Positions 10,480-23,459 of a stretch of DNA of 64,000 bases are shown piece after piece. The stretch lies in contig LNKV01000016.1 in NCBI GenBank assembly GCA_001465935.1, positions 124,001 through 188,000 on the forward strand, given 5' to 3'. Origin of the DNA: Clarireedia homoeocarpa. Its lineage: Eukaryota > Ascomycota > Leotiomycetes > Helotiales > Rutstroemiaceae. Below the pieces are notes generated by a model. It was not told the origin of the DNA and ran no database searches. It worked only from the letters and a program-made list of their open reading frames with translations. The translations under genes and the position numbers were made by a program. Positions within the stretch are counted from its first letter, which is position 1. Every line of letters starts with the position of its first letter.

Positions 10480-13048
10480 ATGGAGGACCTTGATGAAAGA
10501 TCAAGGAATTATAAAAAGGAGAAAAGAGCATTCCCCTGCCAGTACTGTGCGAAAAAGTTTCTACGAAATGAGCACTTGCAAAGACATGAACGACTACGTA
10601 CGACCCCTAAGCCTGTTCGCATAGGTCATATTGCTTATCTATCGCCAGATACTAAGGAAAATCCTTTTAGCTGCACGGTCTGCTCTGCAGCCTTTACCAG
10701 AAGGTATCAATTGTCCTTTGGCTGATGCTATGTCCTACTAAAAAAGATAAATTAGGGATCTCCTCGCCCGTCACCTTCGCCTCTCCCATAACAAGGCCTT
10801 AGCCGACCGCTTTGGATCAGACATGCCTTCTAGCCACCATGTAGGATCACCGGAACATGCTGGATATATTCCCAATGCTTCCAACAGCATGACATCCCAT
10901 GTTTCCAGACAAGGCCACCAGGTTGCCTATAATGACTCACATATGTCTCTTCCCGATGCATCATCTCCTGGCGTATGCAGAAGCCTATGTTCAGACACGA
11001 CTATCTTAAATATTTCTGAAGCTCCAGCTGCGCCATCCGTTGAAATACCAGTCAATGCCTCCTACATTCAATGGCCTGAACCGACTCATAACTTTGACGA
11101 CTTTGCTTTATTCATCGACAGTATGAGCATTCCATATCCAAATGATTTATCGACAATGTTTGCTGAGCAACCATTTTTACCTTTATCACCCTCTCCTCTA
11201 TTTGGCACCCTTGAAAATCAGCCTCTCCACGCTCAATGGCAAGATCAATTTGCCGTTCCACCTCATATGACCACGACGACTACCACATCAGCGCCACATT
11301 TGTTCGATGAGTTTTCGTCCACCTTTCCCTCGTTTGAGACATCATCCACTATCAAGTCCAAACAAGAGCCCTGTACAATTACGCAGCAAGATTGGGACAA
11401 TATACTAGCCGACATCCAAAGGTCCATCCTCACTATTCCTCCTGGATTTTCACTCCCGTCCCGCCATACCATGACTCGTTACATCGCAACATACTTCTCT
11501 GGATTTCACCGGCATCTACCATTTTTGCACATTCCAACATTCTTACCTACAGCGTGCCCAGTCGATTTGATTTTATCCATGGCTGCTATTGGAGCACAGT
11601 CTAGCTTTGATAATGATAACGCCGTCATGCTCTTTAGAGCGGCTTATAGCATAATCATGGAACGGCTTCGTTACCACAAAGCCGAGCTTCGTAAAAATTC
11701 ATTCCCAATAGGAGATAAATTATCAACTGAATCACGACCTCCAGATCAGCTCCCACTAGAACATTCTTCCTCTACCGCAAGAAGATCACCGGATTCGACA
11801 GAAAATGGAAACTACATTAAAGAATTTGACGCACTTCCTGCTGCACAAACATTACTCTTACTAATGGCGATGGCGACATGGGGAAATTCAAAGGCTATCT
11901 ATAATGAGGCCATTACCCTGCAAAATATTCTGGCCAATTTCGTGCGGGAAGAAAAGTTTTTGGAAGCGCAGATCCACACACCGGAAGACATAAACTGGTG
12001 TCAATGGGCCCGCGTGGAAGGCTTCAAAAGGACAATTGCTATCATCTTCTGCTTTTTCGTCTTTCATACAATCGTTTATGACACCCCACCTCCAATCCTA
12101 AATTCAGAACTCAAAATTCATCTGCCATGCGGGGAAATAGATTGGGCAACTCGGAGTGAGAAGGACTGGCAGGAACTTCGGAGGAGATCGGAACCTGAAC
12201 CTCAATTCCAATCTTATTTCTCGCTTCTCTTCTCAATGCAAAGTGATGAAAGCAATGAGAACCCTAAGGGATACTCTTCATTCGGCGGATACATCCTGAT
12301 ATTGGCTTTGATTCAACATATCTATTATCTACGGGAGATGAGCAAATGCAAGCCTGGATCAGATAAAAGCTTATCTTCTACAGATGTGGCTGCCGTAGAG
12401 CAAGCACTGAGAAACTGGCAGAACAAATGGTATATGGATCCGGAATCATCTCTAGGCCCAGGGAGTCCACAAGGCCCAATATCCTTCAACTCGACTGCCT
12501 TGCTTCGAATGGCCTATATACGACTGAATGTGGACGTGGGTCCCTGGCGCGCTTTAAATACCCACGATCCTCACAAGATCGCAATGTCTATACACCAAAG
12601 TCCGCACCTAAAATCAACCCATAAACTCAGGCGCGCAGTACTGTACTCGGCACATGCCTTAAGCATCCCAATCAAGATTGGTGTTAATATCGTAGCACGA
12701 AATCAAGCCTCTGCTTGGTCTCTTCAACACTCACTCTGCGCTCTCGAGTGTGCATTCGTCCTTAGCAAATGGCTGATTGCTGTGCAAAATAGCGCCCCTG
12801 GAGTGCCTCTTGATGAGGAAGAAGTTAGATTGGTTGCCTATATAACCGATATGGTAACAGAAGCAGACCCTGGATCCCATTCTGCGATTAGTGGTGAAGT
12901 GGCACCTCATCGTCACAATTTGTGCACCCAAGTCATCAAAATCTGGGCAAAGATTTTGAGCGGAGAGGTAGTTTGGGATGTTGTACAGTTGATTGGCAAA
13001 ACCTTGGAGGCATATGGTCAGATCTTGGAGACACAGTCTCGTACATGA
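10480..13048 (+). CDS. C2H2 zinc-finger transcription factor with fungal-specific TF domain
   Basis: Nuclear DNA-binding regulator. Exons are 10480-10597, 10649-10703 and 10756-13048, giving 821 residues. Finger 1 is CQYC...HLQRHERLH (C20, C23, H36, H40). Finger 2 is CTVC...LLARHLRLSH (C48, C51, H64, H69). Both introns (51 and 52 bp) interrupt the fingers: the first splits the codon of the last His of finger 1, the second the Arg before DLLARH. Joining them rebuilds canonical fingers with a TKENPF linker, which strongly supports the model. The middle is Ser/Thr/Pro-rich. From about residue 250 a fungal_trans-type helical domain follows (YFSGFHRHLPFLHIPTF, then SMAAIGAQSSF). An in-frame stop just upstream makes the ATG at 10480 the first start. 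Targets are unknown; the neighbouring methyltransferase is an obvious candidate. Confidence 0.88.
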
Positions 13049-13278
13049 CTCATATGGACCTGTATCCTATCTTTAACGACCGTAAGAGCCAAAATGGAGG
13101 GAATTTCATCAATTAAGGTCCTTGATGTCAGTTCGGGTCACTGAAATTCAATCAGCCGAAGGAGAGAAGAATGATCAACGATTTTAGACATTGACTGGTA
13201 TAAAAATCCAAAGTTTTAAATCTTCCATCCTCTCCTTTGCTAAACAATCAAATCGCATTCCTACCCAAAATATTGATT

Positions 13279-14231
13279 CTACTCATCTCTCTTCTGAGGT
13301 TCAGGCAACGCCCACCAAGTCACCGCCATAATAGCAAAAAGTCCAATGCATATTGGATGCAGCACGAACGTTCCCACCCTCTGCGCCAGGATACCAGCCA
13401 TGAACGGCGCGAGAGCACCACCCGAACTCCCAACCGAAGCAATGAGCGACAGGCTCGAAAGCTGCATATCCTTGGGGATCAAACGCTTGAAAAATGTGCA
13501 CAGCACAAGCGTAAACCGGACCGAGCAACAACCCTAGAAACGCGACACTAACAGAGTCTCCCACGACTGATGGGACAAACCAGATCAAACAGTTCTAAGA
13601 TCAATGCACCGGCCGTAACAATGAATACGAAATATTCTCTCGCCGATCTTATGAGCGAGGAAGGGGGAATATGAAGCGGCCGAGCGTGAATACCGGCCCA
13701 GAAACCGGCCGTCACGAAGCCGACTTTGGAGAAGTCTCCGTGGCGGAATTGCACAAGGAAAGAAGAGATTTGTCCAGCCGGAGATGTGCGACTTAAGCTC
13801 CCCTGCCCTGGTAAGCGAAGATGAAACAGGCGCCTAGAAGAGTAGGTTTGTTTGAGAGGATGATCGATCTTGAAGGAGTGCCATCATCTCCTTGCTGACT
13901 GGTGAACTAACTCTTTGCCTGATTGGTCGGTCGACTCTACCTGCTCCCGTTGGAGTTGCTGACATGACATGACGACGTCCTCTAAGCTCGAATTGCTGGA
14001 TTCTTTCTTTCTCGTACTTTCGGAATGCCCATGCATGCTGGGAAGATGAGGTTGAAGAAGGCGGCAAGGCAGAGGAGGATGATGATGATGATGATGTAAA
14101 AAAGCAAAAGCGACCATTCCATAGGTGCCCGCCCTGGTAAACTCCGAGAATGGCATGGTTTGTTGGCTACATAGGTTGGAGCAGAAGACTTGGCCAATTG
14201 CGAGGTTGGTTGCCATTCCAAGGCCAATCAC
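13279..14231 (-). pseudogene. MFS transporter pseudogene (fucose-permease/BSC6-like), multiply frameshifted
   Basis: Pieces of one MFS transporter are spread over all three leftward frames. N-terminal side: GLGMATNLAIGQVF near 14220. Middle: LGACFIFAYQG near 13810, GDFSKVGFVTAGFWAG near 13740-13690, LAHKIGERIF near 13650 and FVFIVTAGALILELF near 13600. C-terminal side: PSVVGDSVSVAFLGLLLGP and VYACAVHIFQ near 13575-13490, then SLIASVGSSGGALAPFMAGI and a normal-looking end in PEPQKRDE at stop 13279-13281. At least five small indels are needed to join them, so it cannot be translated as one protein. The 5' third is missing or replaced by low-complexity sequence with ATG/CAT repeats. The decay is by indels, not only C-to-T change. 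It is convergent with the transcription factor. Confidence 0.85.
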
Positions 14232-14843
14232 GAAGAATCTAGATGGTGAGATGAGATGCGATGTTATTTAATTATTTATTTACTTCTCACTATCCTCTCC
14301 TCCTCCTCCTCCTCCTTCTCCTCCTCCTCCTCACCTCCTCCCCCTTCCCCCAAACCCCTAACCCAACCAATACCCTAAACATTCCCCGTCTTCTAAAAAA
14401 AAAAATACCATACCATAAAAATAAAGAGAGAGAGAAAGAGAGAGAGAGGATTCAACTACAGGTAAACAAAACACGTCGAATACGAATGAAAAGTTTATAC
14501 AAGAAGTTAAGAAATTAAGAAAGCAAGAAAGTAAGCACCAGGTAGAATATTAGGGAGGGGAGGAAAAAAAGGGAAAAGCAAGAAGGAGTCAAGACTTGGT
14601 TGGTTAAATGTATAGATAGACATTAAATAAATAAAATTTCTTTTTGAATTTCCTTTTTGCTTTCTTCCTCGGCCATTTATCCATCCTACTATCAAGAACC
14701 ATTTGGTTTTTGGTTTTTATTTGTTTATTTATTTTTTTGATATTTTTGGGTATAGTAGTATGATAGAACGTATAAATATATTATTATTTTTCATTCTCAA
14801 CCAATAGTGCCTTGTCGTCTATTACGTTTTATTGTTGCTCTGG
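14232..14843. other. Low-complexity spacer
   Basis: Contains a CTC-rich trinucleotide repeat at about 14297-14345, telomere-like words (CCCCTAACCC, ACCCTAAAC) near 14355-14382, a GA-repeat near 14425-14450 and T-rich runs near 14700-14750. The stretch nearest 14844 is the 3' flank of the Ca2+/H+ exchanger. No gene is supported. Confidence 0.6.
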
Positions 14844-16679
14844 TTAAGCTGGGTAGTACCAAGCGCATACCGCGATGATTCTATGAGAAATTGTTAGTAA
14901 AAAATAAATAAAAAAAAATAACCAAAAAAGAGTCAACTTACATGTAAAGGCACTGTAACAGCATACCCTCCAACCAATGACTCTTTCCATCACCAATCAA
15001 ATAATTGACCAGCAAAACAGCCACAAACAAAACCGCGACTTGGAACCCATCAAAGCTCAAATTCATCGCATCTTGGCCCATAATCCAGCCAATAACGACC
15101 AGTAATGGAATAAGGAAGAGCGAAACCTGCATACTAGACCCAACTGCTACACCAATGGCCAAATCCATCTTATCCTTGCAAGCAACCGTCACAGCAGTGG
15201 CGTGCTCAGCGGCGTTTCCGACGATAGGGAGAAGAATAAGACCGACGAATTCAACCGAGACATTTCCACCTTCTGTGACAGCGCTGATACTGTCAACCAT
15301 GAATTCAGCGCAAAGTCCAATGATAGCAGTAGCACCAGCGAGGGTAGCCCAGGCAACCAAGATGTGCAATTGAGGCTCTTCGGGTTCGTCCTCCTCATCT
15401 AGAGAGGCTTCTGCGTTGAGCAGTTCATCTTGGGGTGGTCTTTCCGGCAGATTCGCTCGACCAGGCCCGGCACCGATTCCTCCAGCCTTGGCAATACCTT
15501 TCGCCAATGCGCCTTCTGGTAAGGCGTTCTTGCGTGGTCGCATTGGAACCTTTTGGCTCTCTTCGTTGAACATATTCGAGTGGGTGTGCAATTGGAAGTA
15601 TAGATATCCGCCATAGACGACTAGGAGGATGACAGAGGTACCGCGAGAGATGGCCGCAATAGGAGCTTCGGTGGTATCACTCCACTCATCGAAAGCAGTA
15701 GGAATAATAACACTAGCTACGGCGAGGGCTAACAAACTTGCAGCGGTTTGGGCGACGGTTTGATTGAAAAATTGTTCTGTTCTTCGGAGACCACCGAAGA
15801 AGAAACACATGCCCATGACCAGGAGTAAATTCGATAAGATACTGCCAATTAGTGAAGTTTGAACAACCACGAATTCTTTTTTAGCTAAAGCGATAATGGC
15901 GACAATCATTTCGACGGCATTACTAGAATATGATTAGTACATTCTAACGGGGGGGGCATTGTTTCTCCAATCAAAGCATACCCAAAAGAAGCGTTCAGTA
16001 GACCTCCTAAACTTTCACCCACATGAAGAGCAAGTTCTTCCGTGGCGAAACTCAACATAGCCGCCAATGGGATAATAGCAATAAAGTTGACGACGAAAAC
16101 CACAATTTTGTTGACTCCAGCATAATTAAGCGCAATACCGACTGGCGCCGCAATCAGCAGAACATTGATCCAGGAGTTTCCGATAGTATTTTGCAGCTGA
16201 TTTCGTAAAGTGAAAGGTTTGTGCTTTAGTTCTTTCCCTCCAAATATTCCCCCTCTCTTCTTTTTGGGTTTCTCCTCGCCCTCCACCATCTCTGCTTGCT
16301 TTTTATCCTTCCTACTGAAGAATCCGTTGATGAATCGTTTTCGGGCTACTTGCTCTTCGCTTGGTTGTCTCGATGGATGTCTCCCCACCACCGTCTCATC
16401 AGTACCTGGATTACTTGGTCTTGCTTCAGCATTTAGCTTCTCTTCCTCCGCCCGCGGTCTGAACTCTCTCGTTTCGCTATACGATGATCCTCCCCTTGGC
16501 CCAGGCTCTGTAGAAACAGGCCGTAATACCGCTTGTGTCATTCCTACTCTCGACTCCTCATCGAGTGGTTGTACTGGGAACGTACTACTCCTGCGCGTCG
16601 TCTTTCTAAATGGGTTCTTCGAATCTCCATACCACGCCTCCTTTCGCGCAGCGCGCTTTATCGAGTCTAAAAACAACAT
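14844..16679 (-). CDS. VCX1: Vacuolar Ca2+/H+ exchanger (CAX family)
   Basis: Antiporter that moves cytosolic Ca2+ (possibly Mn2+) into the vacuole in exchange for protons. Exons are 16679-15982, 15922-14942 and 14880-14844, giving 571 residues. The N-terminal ~150 residues are basic and hydrophilic. The first CAX repeat, GGLLNASFGNAVEMIVAIIAL, is rebuilt exactly by the 59-bp intron. The second repeat is VGNAAEHATAVTVACKDKMD followed by LAIGVAVGSSMQVSLF. About 11 hydrophobic helices are present, with an acidic linker (EASLDEEDEPEEP). The last 12 residues (IIIAVCAWYYPA) come from a tiny third exon. The start is uncertain: the ATG at 16679 works, but an upstream exon beginning MRAFNM near 16892, with a weak GTCAGT donor spliced to TTTTTAG at about 16665, would also be in frame. 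Confidence 0.9.
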
Positions 16680-18052
16680 GAAGTAAGTATGCTGCCGTTA
16701 ATATGCCTGTGGGGAAGATGACGGCGATAACGATAAAACAGTGGTTAGAGCCCAAATATCGCTGAGCTTCTGCCAATCGCATGCCCCAAAATAAATAAAT
16801 AAATAAATAAATAAATAAAATAATTCAACAAATTAAAAAAAAAACCATATGTATGGAAATGGGGTAAACTGACGCATATTGAAGGCCCTCATCTTGAAGA
16901 TGTTTTCTTTGTAAGATTGACGTTGATTACTACTCCTGTTATTCCTGCAGGAAGACGACGGCAGCTGCAATTGACAGGCGTAAAATACGAATCCCGATAA
17001 TTGGATGATGTTGTAAGATGATTCGCAGTGCACAGCAGAACAGGTGACACGATATTGGATTTGCGAACGAGCGTTGAACAGCGAGTCTGGTGATATAGTG
17101 CAGTGCGCAAATCAATTGATAATTGCACAGCCGTTTGCTCCCTTAATTCAATTGTCGGTCCGTGTACTCGTTCTCGTTGGGACGGACGGTCGATGAAATT
17201 AAATCGAATTTCGATAGAATCCCTGTTGAGATGCGGCAAGGGGGCGGGCTTTTTAGATGTCCAGGAAGTTGAATGAATGAATGAATATTTCCAGAAGACA
17301 AGTGAAGCGTTTATGAGTGGTGAAAGATGGGTCAATATTGTAGACTCAGTGTTTTTTTTTTGCAGCTGAGACAACAACAGACCGCAGCTTGTTTAAGAGT
17401 GTTGTTATCGTAAGTAAATATGGCCGTGTAGCTGGACAGGCAAGCGTCAATCGTCAAGGGGCGTTTTCAAAGCCGATCTTCGTAGCCTACGCTGTGGCTG
17501 GGGGTACTCGTAAGGTTGTAAAGAATTTCACACAACTAGATATGGTATGGCAGGTGTGGGATGTGTTTTTTCGCCTTGCCGGTGTTTCGCCTTGCCCTTA
17601 TTCGATGGTTCACGAAGAAGTTGAGATGAACAAAAAGAGGACCAAGAGGGCTGAGAGCAGAGGGCAGAGGGCAGAGAGCAGAGAGCACAGAAGAAGGGGG
17701 GGGGGGGAAATGAGGTGAAGATAGCGGATTACTGCTACTGTAGGACGGGTTAAGCCAGAGTTCTTGGCTGAATCACCGGGCCTTCGCTTTCGTTTCGAAA
17801 CCGAGGTCTTTCAGTTGCTGTATGTAAAGTTAGCAGGAGGAGGAGGATGCATTACGACAGTTGTATTTTCTATTTTCTATGTTCCATGTTCTACTCGTAT
17901 TTGGATGCATGCGAGGTACAGTACAACACACACCTGCACACCTGCACCTGCAACCTGCACCTGCACACCTGACACCTGCACAGAAGTTCGCAGTTTGCAG
18001 TAACTACAGTAAGTAGCGCGCTTCTTCTTTCTTGACCTTGTCGGTGAGGGAT

Positions 18053-18101
18053 TTGCTTCTTGCTTCTTGCTTCTTGCTTCTTGCTTCTTGCTTCTTGCTT
18101 G
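18053..18101. repeat. Heptanucleotide microsatellite (TTGCTTC)n
   Basis: About seven consecutive near-perfect copies of TTGCTTC in non-coding sequence. It is probably polymorphic between isolates. Confidence 0.9.
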
Positions 18102-20196
18102 TTGGTTATTCCAAGCTATTTTGACCTTTGGGTCGGGTCGTACTTCGTGGCACCACATCTGCTACAACTTTATAGACATCTCATTTACCATATATATGAC
18201 TGGACACTATATAAAGTCCTTGGGTATCATCACTTGTCTGCATCATCCCGAGAGTGGTCGATGGGGTCACAGATTCACACCTCTTCCAACAAACCGTCTT
18301 TTTGCTTCTTCCTGTATTACATCACGCACGTTGAACTGCATTTGAAGTTCGAAGCGCCGATATCATCTTGCAGCCATCCCCTCCCCTCCCCTGACCCAAG
18401 GCCCCAACCCAACCTCACTAATCTCAGGCTAATGGCGACCAACACAACCAAGAAAACCAAGATTCTTATCACCCGCCAACAAGAGATGCTTGAACAACAG
18501 ACATGACCCCATGGCCGCTTCTTGTATTTCTTGTATTTCTTGTACAAAAGCTTCTCCAGACCTTGATTTCTGTGAAGCTTTTCACCAAAGCAGAAGGCTG
18601 CAAATCCAAGAGCTTGATTCAACGGTACTTACTCCATAGCATTTCCTGTTGAGTACAGTACAAGCTCTCTGCCCCTCTCCTTGGTCCGTCCCTCAATGCA
18701 TAATGATACAAGTAAGTCAATCGGATAATCACAATCAATCAAACAAGCACAATCACAATCACAATCACTCAATCAATACCAATCAGTACCAATCAATCAA
18801 TCCATCAATCACAAACAAGCGCCAATGTTTTAGCTACGCGTCCGTCGTCATTCAAAAACGGGCAAACCCCTTTCTGTGCCCCATTTTAATCTTCGACAAA
18901 GTACAACGGTAAAATAAAGAAACCCTCAGATCGACCCCTTACCAACAAGCCAAAAAAAAAAAGAAAAGAAAAGTAACTCCAAGCATGCTCCTATCGCGGT
19001 CACGATCGCGGTCGCCATATCGATGACCATTGCCAGAGATAATAGAAGGCATCATGACGCAGAACAAACATATCATACAAGGTACCGACTGACCAACCGA
19101 CCGACCGACCGCCTTACAAGTAACCACACGATCTACTTTTCCCTGTGCACGCCAATAAATTCCCACACATCAACGAGTGGCTATGCCAAAACTAAAACGC
19201 GGACATTTACCATACTGTAGTAACTTCCCCATATTATCCGCCCACAACTTTACCTGCGAAAACCAATCATCCGTATTCACGTGACCAAACTATAACCCTA
19301 CCAAGTACTTTTTCTCCTTGCAGACGCTGATCTGCAATGCGGTGCTACGTAAGATACCTATTTGCCATGGCAACTGCCGGCACTGAATACTGGGCGCTAG
19401 CACAACAAGCGATCACTTTATCTACAAATCGGATCGGAAGCTGCAAGATTCTGTATCATGAAACAACCCAGACCAAACCATGATCTGTCGGGTTGGGGTC
19501 TGAAACGTGCTCTAAATTGGTTAGCGTGTTTGCCTTTCTCGGTGCAATGTGGCTGGTACATAGAGAGAGAGGTATGTGGCTGTGTGGCTGTGTGTGTGTG
19601 TGTGGCGTTAGAGCTGGAAATTCGGATTCCAAATGTCGAATTCCTGCCTACTACACCAGACCAGGGACGTATTCACCTCACCTCACCTCACCTCACCACG
19701 CCCGCGGCTCGGGCAAACTGAGGCAAACACCCACAAGCCCACAAGCCCACAAGCCCACACGAGCCGAGCCCACCTAGAATTAATAGTGCGTGCGTATCCA
19801 TCTGTTCCTGAACTGGCGCCGTGGGGCCTGGGCATTGGCATTGCTTCACCGTCCCCTACTTTTCATGCGCCCGAACGAAAAGACATACGTGGGTGAATGA
19901 CAGATCAAGTAGGCTATGGGCTATGGGCTATGGCTCGGAACTCCTCCGGCACGGTAAATATCTACCTGTACATGGTACTTTACGCATCCGGGGCGAATTG
20001 CGTGCCCAAAGCAAAACAAGCCTCGGCTGACGTGTCAGCCGGGAATGCGTCGCCTTTTTTTCAGCTTTCCTTGGGTTTTTCGTTCCATGCAGGTACATAC
20101 GGCGTAGCATGTCAGATCAGATCTCTGCTGTAATGATTATGCGCCACGCCGTTGGGTACGAGAGCTTATTCGTTTGGTTCCGGGGGTTGGGGCTGT

Positions 20197-20238
20197 CTGA
20201 GTCAGCGGTTCCTCTCGTACTAAGCTGAATTACCATTG
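20197..20238 (-). other. Fragment of large-subunit rDNA (sarcin-ricin loop region)
   Basis: The minus strand carries CTTAGTACGAGAGGAACCG in a 42-bp stretch that matches, from memory, the near-universal sarcin-ricin loop region of fungal 25S/28S rRNA at all but about one base. Similarity stops abruptly on both sides. It is therefore an rDNA scrap, not a gene. How it got here (DNA repair filler, retroposition or rearrangement) is unknown. Confidence 0.75.
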
Positions 20239-22474
20239 GGGCGAAAAAAAAAATGTTGGGCTGGATTCGGAGTGAATGTGAATGTGAATGTGAATGTGAG
20301 TGGATTTTTGGTTGCAAGGCGCTGCAATGCGATGTGGAATTTGCTTGGGCTGGGCTTTGAGTTTGGGGCCTTTGGCCCTGCAATTTTGGATGGATGGTAT
20401 AGTAGCTTAATGGAGGGCGGGGTTTTGGTTCGAGGGCGGTGGATATTCGGAGTTGGAATTATTGCAGCTATGTCGGGGTTTCTTCGAGGCTTTGCGCAAT
20501 GGGCATTGTGGATGTGAGTGAGGTTGCGGGCGCACGACTGAGCACAGCTGGTAGGCGGATGGCCATTCGTCACCAGGTGAAAGATGGCATGAGGAGGCTA
20601 AGTTTAGCTTTCTGGTGTTCTCGTGCTTGAGAGTTCTAAGGAAGCAAGAGGAAAGCCTGTGATATGCTCCTACGGTAGAGACACCAGCCATTTCAGAACA
20701 CAGCAAACGTATCATTGTGTCAGAGGAAGTGCGATACCAAGTGGAAATACTTCTCCATGGATTCGAACGATAGTCTATCATCGTATTCAGCCATTCCACA
20801 ACACTTGAAGATATACCATAAGTCGCTTTTCCGCATTAGGGAGCATGTTGGAATAGATTCCAATCAGTCATATGCTTTGCATCAGGTGCTCGAGAACAAG
20901 AACTGAGTAAGCGCTCTCTTTCATGTTGCAACACAAACAGCATAGGAACCTTTTCAATGTAATATATATATATATATATACTCAGCTGGAGAATGAAAGA
21001 TATACCACCAAATTACGCGAAATGCCTTTAAATTTGTCAAAATAGTATTGGTTCGAATAATTATAACTTATTGTTGAATCAATTTATTCTGGAAAAAAAT
21101 TATTTCGTCAGAAAGAGAATACCTTGAAGTATTTAATCAAACTTGCTTGATTTATTTTGACTATAAGAGAAGATCTGTGACGATTCCCAAAGTTTGGTAA
21201 TGCATTTTTTTTTCAAAACCCGGCCGAGTATTTAGTATCGTATAACCTTATATCAAGATCATTTATATTGGTTTTCGTTTTCGTCTCCCTTGTGACCCAG
21301 GATACGACCTTATGCTGATTATTGCCTTACTATTTACCGCCGGGAAAATTCTTTTTTTCAAAGAGTTTTCAATATCTAGGATATCGTCAAACGACCAGCT
21401 CTCTTCAGTGTCTTACATATGCGTAACTTCTTTTACCAGCATTCCAGTAATTATTGGCTAAGTTAAGATTTGGACATTTTCTTTGCATTCTCTCGTGTGA
21501 GAAGAGATGATCTACAACAAGAATGGGATAATAGGCCATGTTATTCATTAATTAGCCAATCATTGCTTACGCTTAGTCTATCTATGGTTTTTCGGTGCAG
21601 CTCGCCTTGTTTAGATGCCTATAACTTATGACTTCTGCTAGTATCGTATCCCGTTTGACTTGTGATCATCATATCACGTGCCCAGAGCACAGCGGGACGG
21701 ACTTACTTTACTGTAAGATTATGTGTGTAATATATCACTTTCACCTTGGTCGAAGTACGGGGGCGGCTATGATCGGATTGGCGATGCTGCGGGTAGCTGT
21801 TCTGTTGTGTTGTCTGGGACTATAGCCGATAACTCTTCTTCGGGTCTTTGACGTGGTCGCGCAATACGGACCTGAGTGTCGAGAGCATGGGGATTGTGTG
21901 ACGTGGAGTATCTGGACTAAGTATGAGCGTTCAGCGGGAGACTCGAGGGATATGAGGGGGAGGTAGGGCTTGGAGGGCGTTTGTTGTTAGAGAGCCGGAA
22001 GAGGGGTTGAGCGCTTATAGGGAGAGGGGGTTGGGGGTAGGGGGGAGTGAGTGGTAAGTAGTCGACGGGTGATGGGATTGGAGAATGCAGATGCGATGGT
22101 GGAGGGAAGAGGGTGGTCGGTTTTCGAAGAAGGGAAGAAGACGCTGGTGAGGTTGGGATGGGAGGATAGGATTGCTGAGAATTTGGGCTGGCCGGCGCGG
22201 TATGATGATTATTGTTCGTAGTGCGGAGGTGAGGCACAATTCCATATGCAATGCAATGTATCATAGAAGTAAGAATTAGGATAGAGTAGAGGTGCTTGTA
22301 ACTTATTGTTTAAGGAGATATATATATATACTCACAAGCTAGCTCAGCTGGTGTATTTATCTAAATAATTGAATCTTCACTTCATAACTTATAAGTTAGA
22401 ACTTAGCATCTCTACAGTTCTTCTTAACTTACCCAATTAAAATTCCATGCATCGGGGTATTTATACTGTGAAAC

Positions 22475-22475
<1 letters not shown>

Positions 22476-22522
<47 letters not shown>
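22476..22522. repeat. A47 homopolymer flanked by GAAACC/GGTTTC
   Basis: A pure run of 47 A. It is preceded by GAAACC and followed by GGTTTC, which are exact reverse complements. A tract this long could mark the tail of a retroposed sequence or simply be a slipped homopolymer. I see no target-site duplication and no recognisable upstream element. Confidence 0.9.
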
Positions 22523-22524
<2 letters not shown>

Positions 22525-23402
22525 TTTCTCCTTGGAAAAAGAAAATAGCGAGCTGCGAGTGTAGTTGTAGCTGTAGTTAATCAGACATTAAAGCGAGAGA
22601 ATTTCCTTCTTTTCCGATCCCCAAATTCCAAAGTCCAGCAAAGAACGAACAAACGAACGAACGAAATAAAGATGATGAAGAATTTGGGGTAAATGAATAA
22701 ATAATCGGGAAAGGGAGAAGAAACTTGAAAGACTTCTTCTAGTTATTGTATTGTATTGATATCGCACTCCCCTTTATATCTGCCGAATATCCAAGACTCC
22801 AAGCGAGTGACGCTGCGCAGTGCGTATAACTAAACTACCTCGATGGCGGATAGATAGATTGAAGATTCCTTCCTGTTCGAGAAATATATATCTGGTGGTT
22901 TGTGGAGCGGTACGGGGGGAGGATATGCAGTAAGTAGTGTCGTTGGACTCGCTATTGATAATTGTTGAGAAGTTCCTCGAGCGGTAAAAATATTCCGCAA
23001 GTTCTTCTGATTCTGATTACTTTTTACTTGAGCTTCTTTATAGAACTAACTGGTCTTGCTTTCTATTTATTTATTAATCCATCACTGTCTGTTTTTGCTG
23101 GTGGCATATCTTCTACTGCCACTGCGTTAAACTTACTTTCTAATTCGTATTCTTTGACTCTACCTCATGTGTAATATTATCTTAATACCGTTTATCGTCA
23201 TATACACTCACTTCACTTTTATACACCATCATCACTTTTAGTTACCTTGTTCCTTCTCACACGGTTGAAATAAACATGTTGGATAAACACTTGATTGGTT
23301 GAACCCGCGCAAGTAAGTTGGAGTTTCTGTGAATAGATAATATACACATATCCTATAATTATTCGAGTTAGAGACTATATACAGACTATGGAATATGAAC
23401 TG

Positions 23403-23459
23403 AGTGAAGTGAAGTGAAGTGAAGTGAAGTGAAGTGAAGTGAAGTGAAGTGAAGTGAAG
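23403..23459. repeat. Pentanucleotide microsatellite (GAAGT)n
   Basis: About eleven tandem copies of GAAGT on the plus strand, pure except at the edges, in non-coding sequence. Confidence 0.9.

Noticed and set aside
14350..14385. Interstitial telomere repeat (CCCTAA-like words)
   Set aside because: Only two or three imperfect, irregularly spaced units in a C-rich tract; not enough to call telomeric DNA.
20750..20790. Second GTTCGAATCC-like word resembling a tRNA T-arm
   Set aside because: The flanking bases do not pair as a T-stem and no A-box lies at the right distance.
20407..20799. 130-codon leftward frame in the gene desert
   Set aside because: No recognisable domain, composition like neighbouring non-coding sequence and no intron-linked continuation.
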